From assembly GCA_963765725.1 (NCBI GenBank), contig CAVXXI010000001.1:1096902-1160901 (forward strand): a stretch of DNA of 64,000 bases, in the 5' to 3' direction. A program made the position numbers and the translations under genes. The notes beneath the pieces are model-generated. The model ran no database searches, had not been told where the DNA came from, and saw nothing but the letters and a program-made list of their open reading frames with translations. The DNA comes from DASQEH01 sp963765725 (GTDB taxonomy: Bacteria; Actinomycetota; Actinomycetes; Propionibacteriales; Nocardioidaceae). Positions 10,182 to 19,606 of the stretch are shown piece after piece; positions within the stretch are counted from its first letter, which is position 1, and the number at the start of each line of letters is the position of its first letter.

Positions 10182-11030
10182 GTGATCGACATCGAGGCCG
10201 ACAAGCAGTTCGACAACGCACTGGTCATCGCCGCGTTCGAGGGCTGGAACGACGCCGGCGAGGCTGCGAGCGAGGCCGTCTCGCATCTGCTCGTCGGCTG
10301 GAGGGCAACCCTGCTCGCCTCGATCGACCCGGAGGACTACTACGACTTCCAGGTCAACCGGCCGCACGTCGGCTTCAATTCCGAGGGCGGCCGCGAGCTG
10401 TCGTGGCGCACGACCAGCATCTGGCACTGCCAGGCCGGCCCGGCCGACCGCGACGTGCTGCTGGTGACCGGGATCGAGCCGAACCTGCGGTGGCGGGCGT
10501 TCTGCGACGAGATGCTCGACTACCTCACCGGCATCGGCGCAACGACCCTGGTGACGCTGGGGGCGCTGCTGGCCGACGTCCCGCACACCCGACCCGTTCC
10601 CGTCAACGGGATCTCGTCGGATCCGGAGCTCGCCGAGCGGTTCGGCCTGGAGCCGTCGCGCTACACCGGCCCGACCGGAATCGTCGGCGTGATCCAGGAG
10701 GCGTCGCACCGACGGGGCCTCGAGACGATGTCCTACTGGGCCGCCGTGCCGCACTACGTCGCCCAGGCGCCGGCTCCGAAGGCGACGCTGGCCCTGCTGG
10801 GGCAGCTCGAGGACCTCGTGGGCGTCCCGATCGACATGCGGGGCCTCCCCGAGGAGGCCAAGGCCTGGGAGCGCGGCGTCGACGAGCTCGCCTCCGACGA
10901 CTCCGACGTCGCCGACTACGTGCGCTCGCTCGAGGAGGAGCGCGACACCGCCGACCTCCCGGAGGCCTCGGGCGACGCCATCGCGCGGGAGTTCGAGCGC
11001 TACCTCAAACGGCGCGCCGACGACAGCTGA
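10182..11030 (+). CDS. PAC2 family protein
   Basis: 282-aa protein of the PAC2 family (proteasome assembly chaperone 2-like fold), recognised from FEGWNDAGEAASEAV at the N-terminus, DYYDFQVNRPHV, and the motif VTLGALLADVPHTRPVPVNG. The C-terminal part is acidic. In mycobacteria the equivalent gene (Rv2125, from memory) also sits beside metH. No catalytic residues are evident, and the role in actinobacteria is not established. GTG start at 10182 is supported by a leaderless -10 box. It converges on the threonine synthase-like gene with a 6-bp gap. Confidence 0.85.
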   Translation: MIDIEADKQFDNALVIAAFEGWNDAGEAASEAVSHLLVGWRATLLASIDPEDYYDFQVNRPHVGFNSEGGRELSWRTTSIWHCQAGPADRDVLLVTGIEPNLRWRAFCDEMLDYLTGIGATTLVTLGALLADVPHTRPVPVNGISSDPELAERFGLEPSRYTGPTGIVGVIQEASHRRGLETMSYWAAVPHYVAQAPAPKATLALLGQLEDLVGVPIDMRGLPEEAKAWERGVDELASDDSDVADYVRSLEEERDTADLPEASGDAIAREFERYLKRRADDS

Positions 11031-11036
11031 CGCCGC

Positions 11037-12251
<1,215 letters not shown>

Positions 12252-12267
12252 CGATGTCAGCGGGCCG

Positions 12268-13494
12268 TCACAGGCTCACGCCGAGAGAGGCCTCGACGAC
12301 GTCGGCCACCAGGCGCCCGGCACCCTCGACGGGCGGACCGCCGGCGGAGGCCCAGGCGTCCACCGCTGCAAGCGCACGCGGCGCGTCGAGGTCGTCGGCC
12401 ATGCTGGCACGGATCGTCTCCACCGTCGCCGCGGCGTCGGGTCCACCGGTCTCGACGGCCTCCGTCCAGCGCTTCAGGCGCTCCTCCCCCGACGCCAGCA
12501 GGTCGTCGCTCCACTCCCAGTCGGACCGGTAGTGCTGTGCCATCAGCGTAAGCCGGATGGCACGGGGGTCGACACCCTCGGCGCGCAGCCGCGACACGAG
12601 CACGAGGTTTCCCCGCGACTTCGACATCTTGTGGCCGTCGAGCCCCACCATCCCGGCATGCGTGTACGCCTTCGCGAAGGGGACCCCGTCCTCAACGACC
12701 TGCGCCTCACCCGCCGACATCTCGTGGTGCGGGAAGGCGAGGTCGGAGCCGCCGCCCTCGATGTCGATGCATGAGCCGAGGAAGTGCAGCACGATCGCGG
12801 CGCACTCGATGTGCCACCCAGGCCGACCGCGGCCGAGCTCGCTGTCCCAGCTCGGCTCCCCGGGTCGCTCCTGCTGCCAGAGCAGGCAGTCCAGCGGATC
12901 GCGCTTGCCGGGCCGATCCGGGTCTCCCCCGCGGTCGGCGAACACCGCGAGCATCTCCTCACGGTCGAGTCCCGACACCCGCCCGAAGCTCGGGTCGCTG
13001 TGCACTGCGAAGTACAGGTCGCCGTCGACCGCGTACACCGCGCCCTTGTCCCGCAGGCGCTCGACGAGGTCCACGACCAGGGGAATCGTCTCGACGGCGC
13101 CCGCGTAGACGTCCGGCGGGATCACCGCCAGCGCGCTCATGTCGTCGCGGAAGAGCTGGATCTCCCGGTCGGCCAGGGCTCGCCAGTCCTCTCCCCTCGC
13201 CGAGGCGCGCTCGAGCAGCGGGTCGTCGACGTCGGTCACGTTCTGGACGTACCGGACTCGGTGGCCGGCCTCCCGCCACGCCCGGATGACCAGGTCGAAC
13301 GCCACGTAGGTGGCCGCGTGGCCCATATGCGTGGCGTCGTACGGCGTGATCCCGCAGACATAGATCCGGGCCTCGTCGCCCGGGGTGGTGACCTCGACGG
13401 TGCCGGTGCGGGCGTCGTACAGGGCCAGCTCAGGCGCCGGGCCCAGGCGGTCGCGGACGACCGATGAGAGGCGGGGCTCCGGCCAGGCGTACAT
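12268..13494 (-). CDS. mshC: Mycothiol biosynthesis ligase MshC (cysteine:GlcN-Ins ligase)
   Basis: ATP-dependent ligation of cysteine to glucosaminyl-inositol, the third step of mycothiol synthesis. 408 aa with class-I synthetase signatures: YVCGITPYDATHMGHA (HIGH-like), a zinc site with GWHIECAA and FPHHEMS, and KMSKSRGN. The length and the TPYDATHMGHAATY region distinguish MshC from cysteinyl-tRNA synthetase (about 460 aa with an extra C-terminal domain). Position before SCO1664/DUF3090 matches other actinobacteria. A TAGGCT box 7 nt upstream of the ATG suggests a leaderless message. Confidence 0.93.
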   Translation of the reverse strand: MYAWPEPRLSSVVRDRLGPAPELALYDARTGTVEVTTPGDEARIYVCGITPYDATHMGHAATYVAFDLVIRAWREAGHRVRYVQNVTDVDDPLLERASARGEDWRALADREIQLFRDDMSALAVIPPDVYAGAVETIPLVVDLVERLRDKGAVYAVDGDLYFAVHSDPSFGRVSGLDREEMLAVFADRGGDPDRPGKRDPLDCLLWQQERPGEPSWDSELGRGRPGWHIECAAIVLHFLGSCIDIEGGGSDLAFPHHEMSAGEAQVVEDGVPFAKAYTHAGMVGLDGHKMSKSRGNLVLVSRLRAEGVDPRAIRLTLMAQHYRSDWEWSDDLLASGEERLKRWTEAVETGGPDAAATVETIRASMADDLDAPRALAAVDAWASAGGPPVEGAGRLVADVVEASLGVSL

Positions 13495-13516
13495 GCCCGT
13501 CAGCCTATCGGGGAGG

Positions 13517-14329
13517 TCAGAAGGCCGGCCACGGTATCGCTGGCCAAGACCCCTCGGGTACCGGCATCCGCGACGTGGTCAGCAAGGCGTCGACGCGCCG
13601 GCGCAGCGCCCGCAGCTCCGAGCCGCTCAGCAGGGCGGAGAGCTCGTCGTCGAGCCCGAGGTCGAGGGCGTCGCCCAGCTCCTGCAGCCGCTCGACGTCG
13701 ACGGTGCGCAGCGGCTCGTCGGCCCAGCCCCACAGGACCGTCCGCAGCTTGGGGTCCTCGTGGAAGCAGACGCCGTGGTCGCAGCCGTACAGCTCACCGG
13801 TCGGCGCGGCGAGGACGTGCCCGCCCTTGCGGTCGGCGTTGTTCACGACGACGTCGAACACGGCCATGGTGCGCAGCCGGTCGTCGTCTCGGTGCACGAG
13901 CAGCACGGGGTCCCCGCGGTAGTCCTCGGCCTGGAGGACCGGGATCCAGCCCGTCTCCTCGAAGCCCTCGCCGACGACGTCGACGAGCTCGTTCTCGGAG
14001 TCGACGTCGACCCACCGCTGGCACATGCCGGGCCCGAAGCGGCCGTCGCGGAGCACGGTGGGCGGCACGACGTCCCAGCCGCCCGCCTCGGACACGATCC
14101 GGGCGGCGCGCTCACGACCCGCGAGAGTCCCGTCGGGGAAGTCCCACAGCGGGCGCTCGCCCCGAACGGGCTTGTAGATGCAGCTCAGGCTGGTGCCGTC
14201 GAGGACCACCTTGCCGAAGAAGGACGCGTTGGACGCCGTGACCAGGCGCCCCTCGAGCTCGAGGGAGCCGGCAGTCAGGATCGTCTCGACGTCGGCGTCG
14301 TCGAGCGTCGTCACATCCTCAGTTGGCAA
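13517..14329 (-). CDS. SCO1664 family protein (PI3/4-kinase-like fold)
   Basis: 270 aa, a family found in actinobacteria next to mshC (Rv2133c-like). Kinase-like features: a possible ATP-anchoring lysine in CIYKPVRGERPLWDFP, a catalytic-loop-like DVVVNNADRKGGHVL, and a DFG-like GCDHGVCFHED. The substrate is unknown. It starts inside the DUF3090 gene (11-nt overlap), indicating translational coupling, and leads to mshC 22 bp downstream. Confidence 0.85.
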   Translation of the reverse strand: MPTEDVTTLDDADVETILTAGSLELEGRLVTASNASFFGKVVLDGTSLSCIYKPVRGERPLWDFPDGTLAGRERAARIVSEAGGWDVVPPTVLRDGRFGPGMCQRWVDVDSENELVDVVGEGFEETGWIPVLQAEDYRGDPVLLVHRDDDRLRTMAVFDVVVNNADRKGGHVLAAPTGELYGCDHGVCFHEDPKLRTVLWGWADEPLRTVDVERLQELGDALDLGLDDELSALLSGSELRALRRRVDALLTTSRMPVPEGSWPAIPWPAF

Positions 14330-14912
14330 TGCGCTTGAACCCGTTGGCGCGCGGACACAGGTGCCCCTCGGGGTCGAGGGGGTTGCCGCAGAACTGGCAG
14401 GGCGGGCGACCCGCGGAGACCACGCTCTGCGCCCGCCGCACGAACGAGCGCGCGTACGCCGCGTCCAGCTTGACGACGACCATCTCGTCGGCCTCCACCT
14501 CGATCGGTACGTCGGTGTCGACCGCCTCGTCGTCGTCGGACGACTCGGTGGCGGACTCCTCGGAGACCGGGAAGAGCTCGATCACGACGCTGTCGTCGTC
14601 GGCGTCCCAGCTCAGCGTGATGGTCCCCACCCGGAACTCCTCGACGATCGGCTGGTCGAGCGGGCGCCCGTCGCCGACACCGGTGGGAGCCACGGCCGGG
14701 ATCGCGGCGTCGCCACCGCTTCGACGCAGCGCCTCGTCGAGGAGCAGGTCGATCCGCTCGGCGAGGATCGCGACCTGCTGCTTCTCCAGCGCCACGCTGG
14801 TGACCCGCGGGCCGTCCTTCGCCTGCAGGAAGAAGGTGCGCTGTCCCGGGGAGCCGACCGTGCCGACGACGAACCGGTCCGGCTTCTCGAAGTTGTGGAC
14901 GAGGATCGACAT
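14319..14912 (-). CDS. DUF3090 family protein
   Basis: 197 aa, conserved actinobacterial family of unknown function. It begins SILVHNFEKPDRFVVGTVG and has the family's glutamine/lysine-rich stretch (FFLQAKDGPRVTSVALEKQQ). It ends in a four-cysteine motif, CQFCGNPLDPEGHLCPR, likely to bind zinc. An acidic insert (ESSDDDEAVDTDV) lies in the middle. Always seen with SCO1664 and the phosphomutase-like gene, suggesting one pathway. TAGGCT at 14919-14924 on the minus strand, 6 nt before the ATG, marks a leaderless start. Confidence 0.87.
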   Translation of the reverse strand: MSILVHNFEKPDRFVVGTVGSPGQRTFFLQAKDGPRVTSVALEKQQVAILAERIDLLLDEALRRSGGDAAIPAVAPTGVGDGRPLDQPIVEEFRVGTITLSWDADDDSVVIELFPVSEESATESSDDDEAVDTDVPIEVEADEMVVVKLDAAYARSFVRRAQSVVSAGRPPCQFCGNPLDPEGHLCPRANGFKRIAN

Positions 14913-14955
14913 GTCGAAAGCCTACGACGCGGGACAACACCGCACCGTCGTCACG

Positions 14956-15654
14956 TCAGCCGGCGCCTCCGCCGACCGCCGCGTCGCTGTCCGCCCGCTT
15001 GCGGCGACGCGGCCTCCCTCTCGGGGCCAGTGCACCCAGGTCCCCGTGCTCGTTGAACCGCACCACGAACGGCCGAAGCGGGGTGTACGAGATCACCGAC
15101 ACCGAGGCCGGGTCGACGACGATCCGCTGGAAGTTGTCGAGGTGCATGCCCAGAGCGTCGGCGAGGACCGCCTTGATGACGTCACCGTGGCTCACGGCCA
15201 CCCAGATCGCCTGGGCACCGTGCGCCTTCGTCACCCGCTCGTCCCAGTCCCGGACCGCGTCCACGGCCCGCGCCTGCATCTCCCGCATCGACTCGCCGCC
15301 GGGGAAGGTCGCACCGCTCGGGTGGGCCTGGACGACCTTCCACATCGGCGATCTGGCGAGCGTCTTGAGCTGTTGCCCGGTCCACTCCCCGTAGCCGCAC
15401 TCGGTGAGCCGCTCATCGGTGACAACCTCGACGGGGGTCTTCGCGGCCGCGCGGATCGCCTCGGCCGTCTGCCTGCAGCGCTCCAGCGGGCTGGACACGA
15501 TCGCCGCGACCGGCAGCTCGGCGATGCGGTGGGCCGTGTCGTCCGCCTGCTTCTGCCCGAGCTCGTCGAGCACGACACCCGGGGTGCGACCGGCGAGAAC
15601 GCCGCCGCTGTTGGCGGCCGTACGCCCATGCCTCACCAGCAGAGCCAACGCCAC
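14956..15654 (-). CDS. MSMEG_4193 family histidine phosphatase (phosphoglycerate mutase-like)
   Basis: About 232 aa. Histidine phosphatase core: LLVRHGRTAAN (catalytic His in RHG), SPLERCRQTAEAI, ERLTECGYGEWTG, and the second catalytic His in AVSHGDVIKAV. In this family the enzyme is usually a phosphatase rather than a mutase; the substrate is unknown. The GTG at 15652-15654 is chosen because the protein then starts at the family's usual point and TAGTCT ends 7 nt upstream; the longer open frame would run into the divergent corA. Confidence 0.85.
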   Translation of the reverse strand: MALALLVRHGRTAANSGGVLAGRTPGVVLDELGQKQADDTAHRIAELPVAAIVSSPLERCRQTAEAIRAAAKTPVEVVTDERLTECGYGEWTGQQLKTLARSPMWKVVQAHPSGATFPGGESMREMQARAVDAVRDWDERVTKAHGAQAIWVAVSHGDVIKAVLADALGMHLDNFQRIVVDPASVSVISYTPLRPFVVRFNEHGDLGALAPRGRPRRRKRADSDAAVGGGAG

Positions 15655-15661
15655 GGGGCCC

Positions 15662-15703
15662 AGACTAGACGCCAACCTCGCCGAACCGCGCGACAATGGG
15701 GGC
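15662..15703. promoter_or_regulatory. Divergent leaderless promoters for the phosphatase and corA
   Basis: In the 49-bp gap between opposing GTG starts, TAGTCT (minus strand, 15662-15667) lies 7 nt from the phosphatase start and GACAAT (plus strand, 15692-15697) 6 nt from the corA start. Neither gene has a Shine-Dalgarno. Inference from motif and spacing. Confidence 0.45.
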
Positions 15704-16687
15704 GTGATCGTCGACTGCGCGGTGTACCGAGAAGGCGTCCGGCTGCATACCCCGGGTGACAGCACGGCGATCGGCGACGCGCTCGAGATCGCCACGCATG
15801 ACGGTGACTTCGTCTGGGTGGGCCTGCACGAGCCGTCGCAGGACGAGATGGAGCTCGTCGCCATGTCGTTCGGGCTGCACCAGCTCGCCGTGGAGGACGC
15901 GGTCAGGGCCCACCAGCGGCCGAAGCTGGAGCGCTACGACGGCGGCGTCCTCTTCATGATCTTGAAGACGCTGTGGTACGTCGACGCCCACGACGCGGTC
16001 GAGACCGGCGAGATCGCGGTCTTCGTGGGCGCGAACTACGTCGTGACGGTCAGGCACGGCGCCGGTGCCGGCCTCCGGTTCGCCCGCCGCGGGCTCGAGG
16101 AGCACACGGAGGTGCTCGGCCACGGGCCGTTCGCGGTGCTGTACTCGGTATGCGACAGCGTCGTCGACAACTACGAGAAGGTCGCCGCCGCGCTCGAGGA
16201 CGACGTCGACGAGGTCGAGAAGTCGGTCTTCTCGGAGTCGCGACGCAACGTGTCGCAGCGCATCTACATCCTCAAGCGGGAGATGTCGGAGTTCCGCCGG
16301 GCGGTCGTCCCCTTGCGCGAGCCCCTGACCCGGTTGGCGCAGCGGCAGGTGGCCGGGATGCCCAACGAGGCGGCTCCGTTCTTCCGTGACGTCGCCGACC
16401 ACGCCATCCGGGTCCAGGAGCAGGTCGAGTCGCTGGACACGCTCCTGTCGAGTGCCCACGACGCCCAGATGGCGCGCGTCTCGGTCCAGCAGAACGACGA
16501 CATGCGCAAGATCTCGGCGTGGGTGGCCATCGCGGCCGTCCCCACGGCGCTGGCCGGCATCTACGGCATGAACTTCGACTACATGCCCGAGCTGCACTGG
16601 CAGTACGGCTACCCACTCGCGCTGGCGCTGATGGCGGCCATCTGCCTGATCCTGTTCCGGCTGTTCAAGGACTCCGGCTGGCTGTGA
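15704..16687 (+). CDS. corA: CorA family magnesium/cobalt transporter
   Basis: 327 aa, GTG start at 15704. Long acidic cytoplasmic N-terminal domain with helical stretches (VAAALEDDVDEVEKSVF, RIYILKREMSEFRR), then two C-terminal membrane segments. The first ends in the CorA signature YGMNFDYMPE (GMN loop, the pore selectivity filter) and the second ends in the basic tail FRLFKDSGWL. It forms pentameric Mg2+ channels in the membrane. It converges on uppP with a 10-bp gap. Confidence 0.93.
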   Translation: MIVDCAVYREGVRLHTPGDSTAIGDALEIATHDGDFVWVGLHEPSQDEMELVAMSFGLHQLAVEDAVRAHQRPKLERYDGGVLFMILKTLWYVDAHDAVETGEIAVFVGANYVVTVRHGAGAGLRFARRGLEEHTEVLGHGPFAVLYSVCDSVVDNYEKVAAALEDDVDEVEKSVFSESRRNVSQRIYILKREMSEFRRAVVPLREPLTRLAQRQVAGMPNEAAPFFRDVADHAIRVQEQVESLDTLLSSAHDAQMARVSVQQNDDMRKISAWVAIAAVPTALAGIYGMNFDYMPELHWQYGYPLALALMAAICLILFRLFKDSGWL

Positions 16688-16697
16688 CGTCCCCGGC

Positions 16698-17525
16698 TCA
16701 GGTGGCGCCGAGAGCTCCGGTCGCGAGCAGGGCCAGCACCACCACTCCGAGCGCCACCCGGTAGCCGACGAACCAGGTGATCGGGTGGTGTGCGACGAAC
16801 TGCAGCAGCCAGGCGACCGCGGCGTACGCCACCACGAAGCTGACCACGGTGGCCACGAGGGTCGTGGCGAGGGAGATGTCGCCGCCGAGCGCACTGGGCA
16901 GCTCGAACAGACCGGCCGCGAGCAGAGCGGGGATCGACAAGAAAAAGGACATGCGGGTGGCGGTGACCCGGTCGAGGCCGGTGAACAACCCGGCCGAGAT
17001 GGTCGCACCCGACCGCGACACACCCGGTATCAGCGAGATGCACTGGACCACGCCGATGATCAGGGCGTCCCTCATCGTCAGGTCGTGCTCGTGACGGTCC
17101 TGTCGACCCATCCGCTCAGCCGCCACCATCACGACGCTCCAAGCGATCAGGGCACCGCCGACCCACCACAGGTTCCGCAGCGGCCCGGTGACGAGGTGCC
17201 GGCCCAGGAGCCCCACGACGGCGACCGGGATGGAGCCGACGATGACGTACCAGCCCATCCGGTAGTCGAACGTGCCGCGGGCGTCCGCTCGCGCGACGCC
17301 GCGGAACCAGGCACCGGCGATCCTCCAGATGTCGCGCCAGAAGTACACGATCACCGCTGCGATCGCACCCATCTGGATCACGGCGGTGAACCCTGTCACC
17401 GTCTTGTCGCTGATCGACAGGCCGAGGAGCTTCTCGGCGATGGTCAGATGGCCGGTACTGGACACGGGAAGGAACTCGGTCAGTCCCTCGACGACGCCCA
17501 GCACGACTGCCTGTAAGAAGTCCAC
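16698..17525 (-). CDS. uppP: Undecaprenyl-diphosphatase UppP (BacA)
   Basis: 275-aa integral membrane enzyme that recycles undecaprenyl diphosphate to the monophosphate for cell-wall synthesis. Signature motifs: VEGLTEFLPVSSTGHL at the N-terminus with the catalytic Glu, and PGVSRSGATI with the catalytic Arg. About eight hydrophobic helices. Its downstream position relative to the DUF3090/phosphatase group matches mycobacteria. It is 5 bp downstream of the LLM oxidoreductase gene and probably cotranscribed with it. Confidence 0.95.
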   Translation of the reverse strand: MDFLQAVVLGVVEGLTEFLPVSSTGHLTIAEKLLGLSISDKTVTGFTAVIQMGAIAAVIVYFWRDIWRIAGAWFRGVARADARGTFDYRMGWYVIVGSIPVAVVGLLGRHLVTGPLRNLWWVGGALIAWSVVMVAAERMGRQDRHEHDLTMRDALIIGVVQCISLIPGVSRSGATISAGLFTGLDRVTATRMSFFLSIPALLAAGLFELPSALGGDISLATTLVATVVSFVVAYAAVAWLLQFVAHHPITWFVGYRVALGVVVLALLATGALGAT

Positions 17526-17529
17526 GGGG

Positions 17530-18579
17530 TCAGTCTGCTAGACCGGCGGCCTCCAGCGCGGCGGAAACCTGTTTCAGCGTGCGTGTTCTTGTCTCCGCGT
17601 CGACGCCGAACGGCGAGACGTTCAGCGTGGTTACGCCCGCGTCGGCGAACTCCTGCAGCCGATCAGCGACCCGTGCCGGCGGGCCGATCAGCGACGTCTG
17701 GTCGATGAAGTCGTAGGGGACGGCGGCGGCCGCCTCGCGGTGCCGGCGGTCGAGGAAGAGGTCCTGGACCCGCTTGGCGTCGGCCTCGAACCCCATCCGG
17801 CAGGCGAGGGCGTTGTAGAAGTTCTGGTCGCGGCTGCCCATCCCGCCGATGTACAGGGCGGCGTACCCCCGGATCGCGTCGGCGCACGCCTCGACGTCGT
17901 CACCGATGCAGACCGGCACGCTGGCGGCGACGTCGAAGGGCTGCTCGGGGGTGGCTCCTCGCTGCCTGCCGGAGGCGATACTCGCTCGCGACTCGGCGGC
18001 GTACCGCGGCGAGAAGAACACGGCGAGCCAGCCGTCGGCGATCTCCCCGGCGAGCTCGAGGTTGCGCGGTCCGACGGCCGCCAGGTACAGGGGGATGTGC
18101 GACCGAGCTGGGTGCACCGTGAGCCTGATCGGCTTCCCCGGACCGCCCGGGAGGGGCAGTGTGAAGAAGTCGCCGTCGTACTGGACGGGGCGCCGCTGCA
18201 GGGCGAGGGCGACGATGTCGACGTACTCCCGGGTCCGCGCCAGGGGGCGGTCGAAGGGCACACCGTGCCAGCCCTCCGAGACCTGCGGCCCCGAGACGCC
18301 GAGCCCGAGCCGGAACCGCCCACCGCTCAACAGGTCGAGCGTAGCTGCCGTCATCGCGGTCATGGCCGGGGTGCGGGCGGGCATCTGCATCACGCCCGCC
18401 CCGATGTCGATGCGCTCGGTGAGCGCTGCCACGTACGCGAGGACCGTGGGCGCGTCGGATCCGTACGCCTCGGCCACCCAGGCGACCGCGTATCCCAGCC
18501 GGTCGGCCTCCCGCGCGAGCCCGACCTGCTCGCCGATGTCGTCACCGACGACGTACCCCAGGTTCACGCCGAGCTTCAC
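17530..18579 (-). CDS. LLM class flavin-dependent oxidoreductase, probably F420-dependent
   Basis: 349 aa, luciferase-like TIM-barrel. The N-terminus LGVNLGYVVGDDIGEQ, the DAPTVLAYVAALTERIDIG segment and GGRFRLGLGVSGPQVSEGWHG are typical of F420-linked LLM enzymes such as methylenetetrahydromethanopterin reductase-like proteins. The substrate cannot be read from sequence. The start is GTG at 18577-18579, with ACCCTA (TAGGGT on the coding strand) 6 nt upstream, so it is probably leaderless. Confidence 0.87.
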   Translation of the reverse strand: MKLGVNLGYVVGDDIGEQVGLAREADRLGYAVAWVAEAYGSDAPTVLAYVAALTERIDIGAGVMQMPARTPAMTAMTAATLDLLSGGRFRLGLGVSGPQVSEGWHGVPFDRPLARTREYVDIVALALQRRPVQYDGDFFTLPLPGGPGKPIRLTVHPARSHIPLYLAAVGPRNLELAGEIADGWLAVFFSPRYAAESRASIASGRQRGATPEQPFDVAASVPVCIGDDVEACADAIRGYAALYIGGMGSRDQNFYNALACRMGFEADAKRVQDLFLDRRHREAAAAVPYDFIDQTSLIGPPARVADRLQEFADAGVTTLNVSPFGVDAETRTRTLKQVSAALEAAGLAD

Positions 18580-18637
18580 GCGTCGACCCTACTGATGGTC
18601 CCTGACCGGTCGCAGGGGGTCGACTAGGGTGCGGTCC

Positions 18638-19606
18638 ATGAAGCAGCGCTACGTCGGCCGGACCGGGCTCAAGGTGAGCCGTCTCGGGCTCGGGACGCTG
18701 ACGTGGGGCACCGACGTGGACGAGGACGAGGCCTCCGCCCAGCTGATGACGTTCGCCGAGGCGGGCGGGACGCTCCTGGACACCGGCTCGGGCTACGGTC
18801 GGGGCGCCAGCGAGGAGATGGTCGGTGCGCTGCTCCGCGACGTGGTCGGGCGCGACGACCTTGTGATCGCCACCAAGGCCGGGATCACCACGTCGCGCGG
18901 GCAGTGGCGGGAGGACACCTCTCGAGGCGCCATGCTGCGCACCCTCGACTCGTCGCTGCGCCGACTCGGGGTCGACTACGTCGACCTCTGGCAGGTGAAT
19001 GCGGCGTCCGACGACGTTCCGGTCGAGGAGACGCTCTCGGCCTTCGACGCGGCGCTGGCGTCGGGCCGTGCGCGCTACGTCGGCGTCTGCAACTACTCCG
19101 GCTGGCGCACGGCGCAGGCGGCCACCTACCAGCTCGGCGCTCCCGGCCGGGCGCGGCTGGCGTCGACCCAGGTGGAGTACTCGCTGCTGCAGCGCGGCGT
19201 CGAGCGTGAGGTGGTACCCGCGGCGCTCGATCTCGGGCTCGGCGTGCTTCCCTGGTCGCCGCTGGGGCGAGGCGTACTCACGGGGAAGTACCGTACGGGC
19301 GTACCCGGAGACTCACGCGGTGCCTCGGCGACGTTCGCCGACTACGTCGCCGAGTTCCTCAACCCCCGGGCCGCGCGGGTCGTCGAGGCCGTCGCGCGGG
19401 CGGCCGAGGGTCTGGACCTGTCACCACTGCAGGTGGCCCTGGCCTGGGTACGCGACCAGCCCGGCGTCACCGCGCCGATCGTGGGAGCACGCACCGCCCA
19501 GCAGCTGAAGGCGTCGCTGGCGTCGGAGGAGGTCGTGCTCCCGGCGGAGATCGTCGAGGCGCTCGACGACGTGTCGGCCCCTCCCCTGGGCTATCCGGAG
19601 GCGTGA
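18638..19606 (+). CDS. Aldo/keto reductase
   Basis: About 322 aa, NADPH-dependent reductase barrel. Visible are RYVGRTGLKVSRLGLGT, the catalytic Asp-Tyr pair in LLDTGSGYGRGASEE, Lys in VIATKAG, and the cofactor site GVCNYSGW; the catalytic His position reads QVNAA, where many family members have H. The ATG at 18638 is preferred over GTG at 18629 because TAGGGT sits 7 nt upstream of it. The 3' end overlaps the convergent GH15 gene by 16 bp. Substrate unknown. Confidence 0.87.
   Translation: MKQRYVGRTGLKVSRLGLGTLTWGTDVDEDEASAQLMTFAEAGGTLLDTGSGYGRGASEEMVGALLRDVVGRDDLVIATKAGITTSRGQWREDTSRGAMLRTLDSSLRRLGVDYVDLWQVNAASDDVPVEETLSAFDAALASGRARYVGVCNYSGWRTAQAATYQLGAPGRARLASTQVEYSLLQRGVEREVVPAALDLGLGVLPWSPLGRGVLTGKYRTGVPGDSRGASATFADYVAEFLNPRAARVVEAVARAAEGLDLSPLQVALAWVRDQPGVTAPIVGARTAQQLKASLASEEVVLPAEIVEALDDVSAPPLGYPEA

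Noticed and set aside
18629..18637. GTG at 18629 as start of the aldo/keto reductase
   Set aside because: A -10-like TAGGGT overlaps it and sits exactly 7 nt before ATG 18638, so the ATG is the better start.
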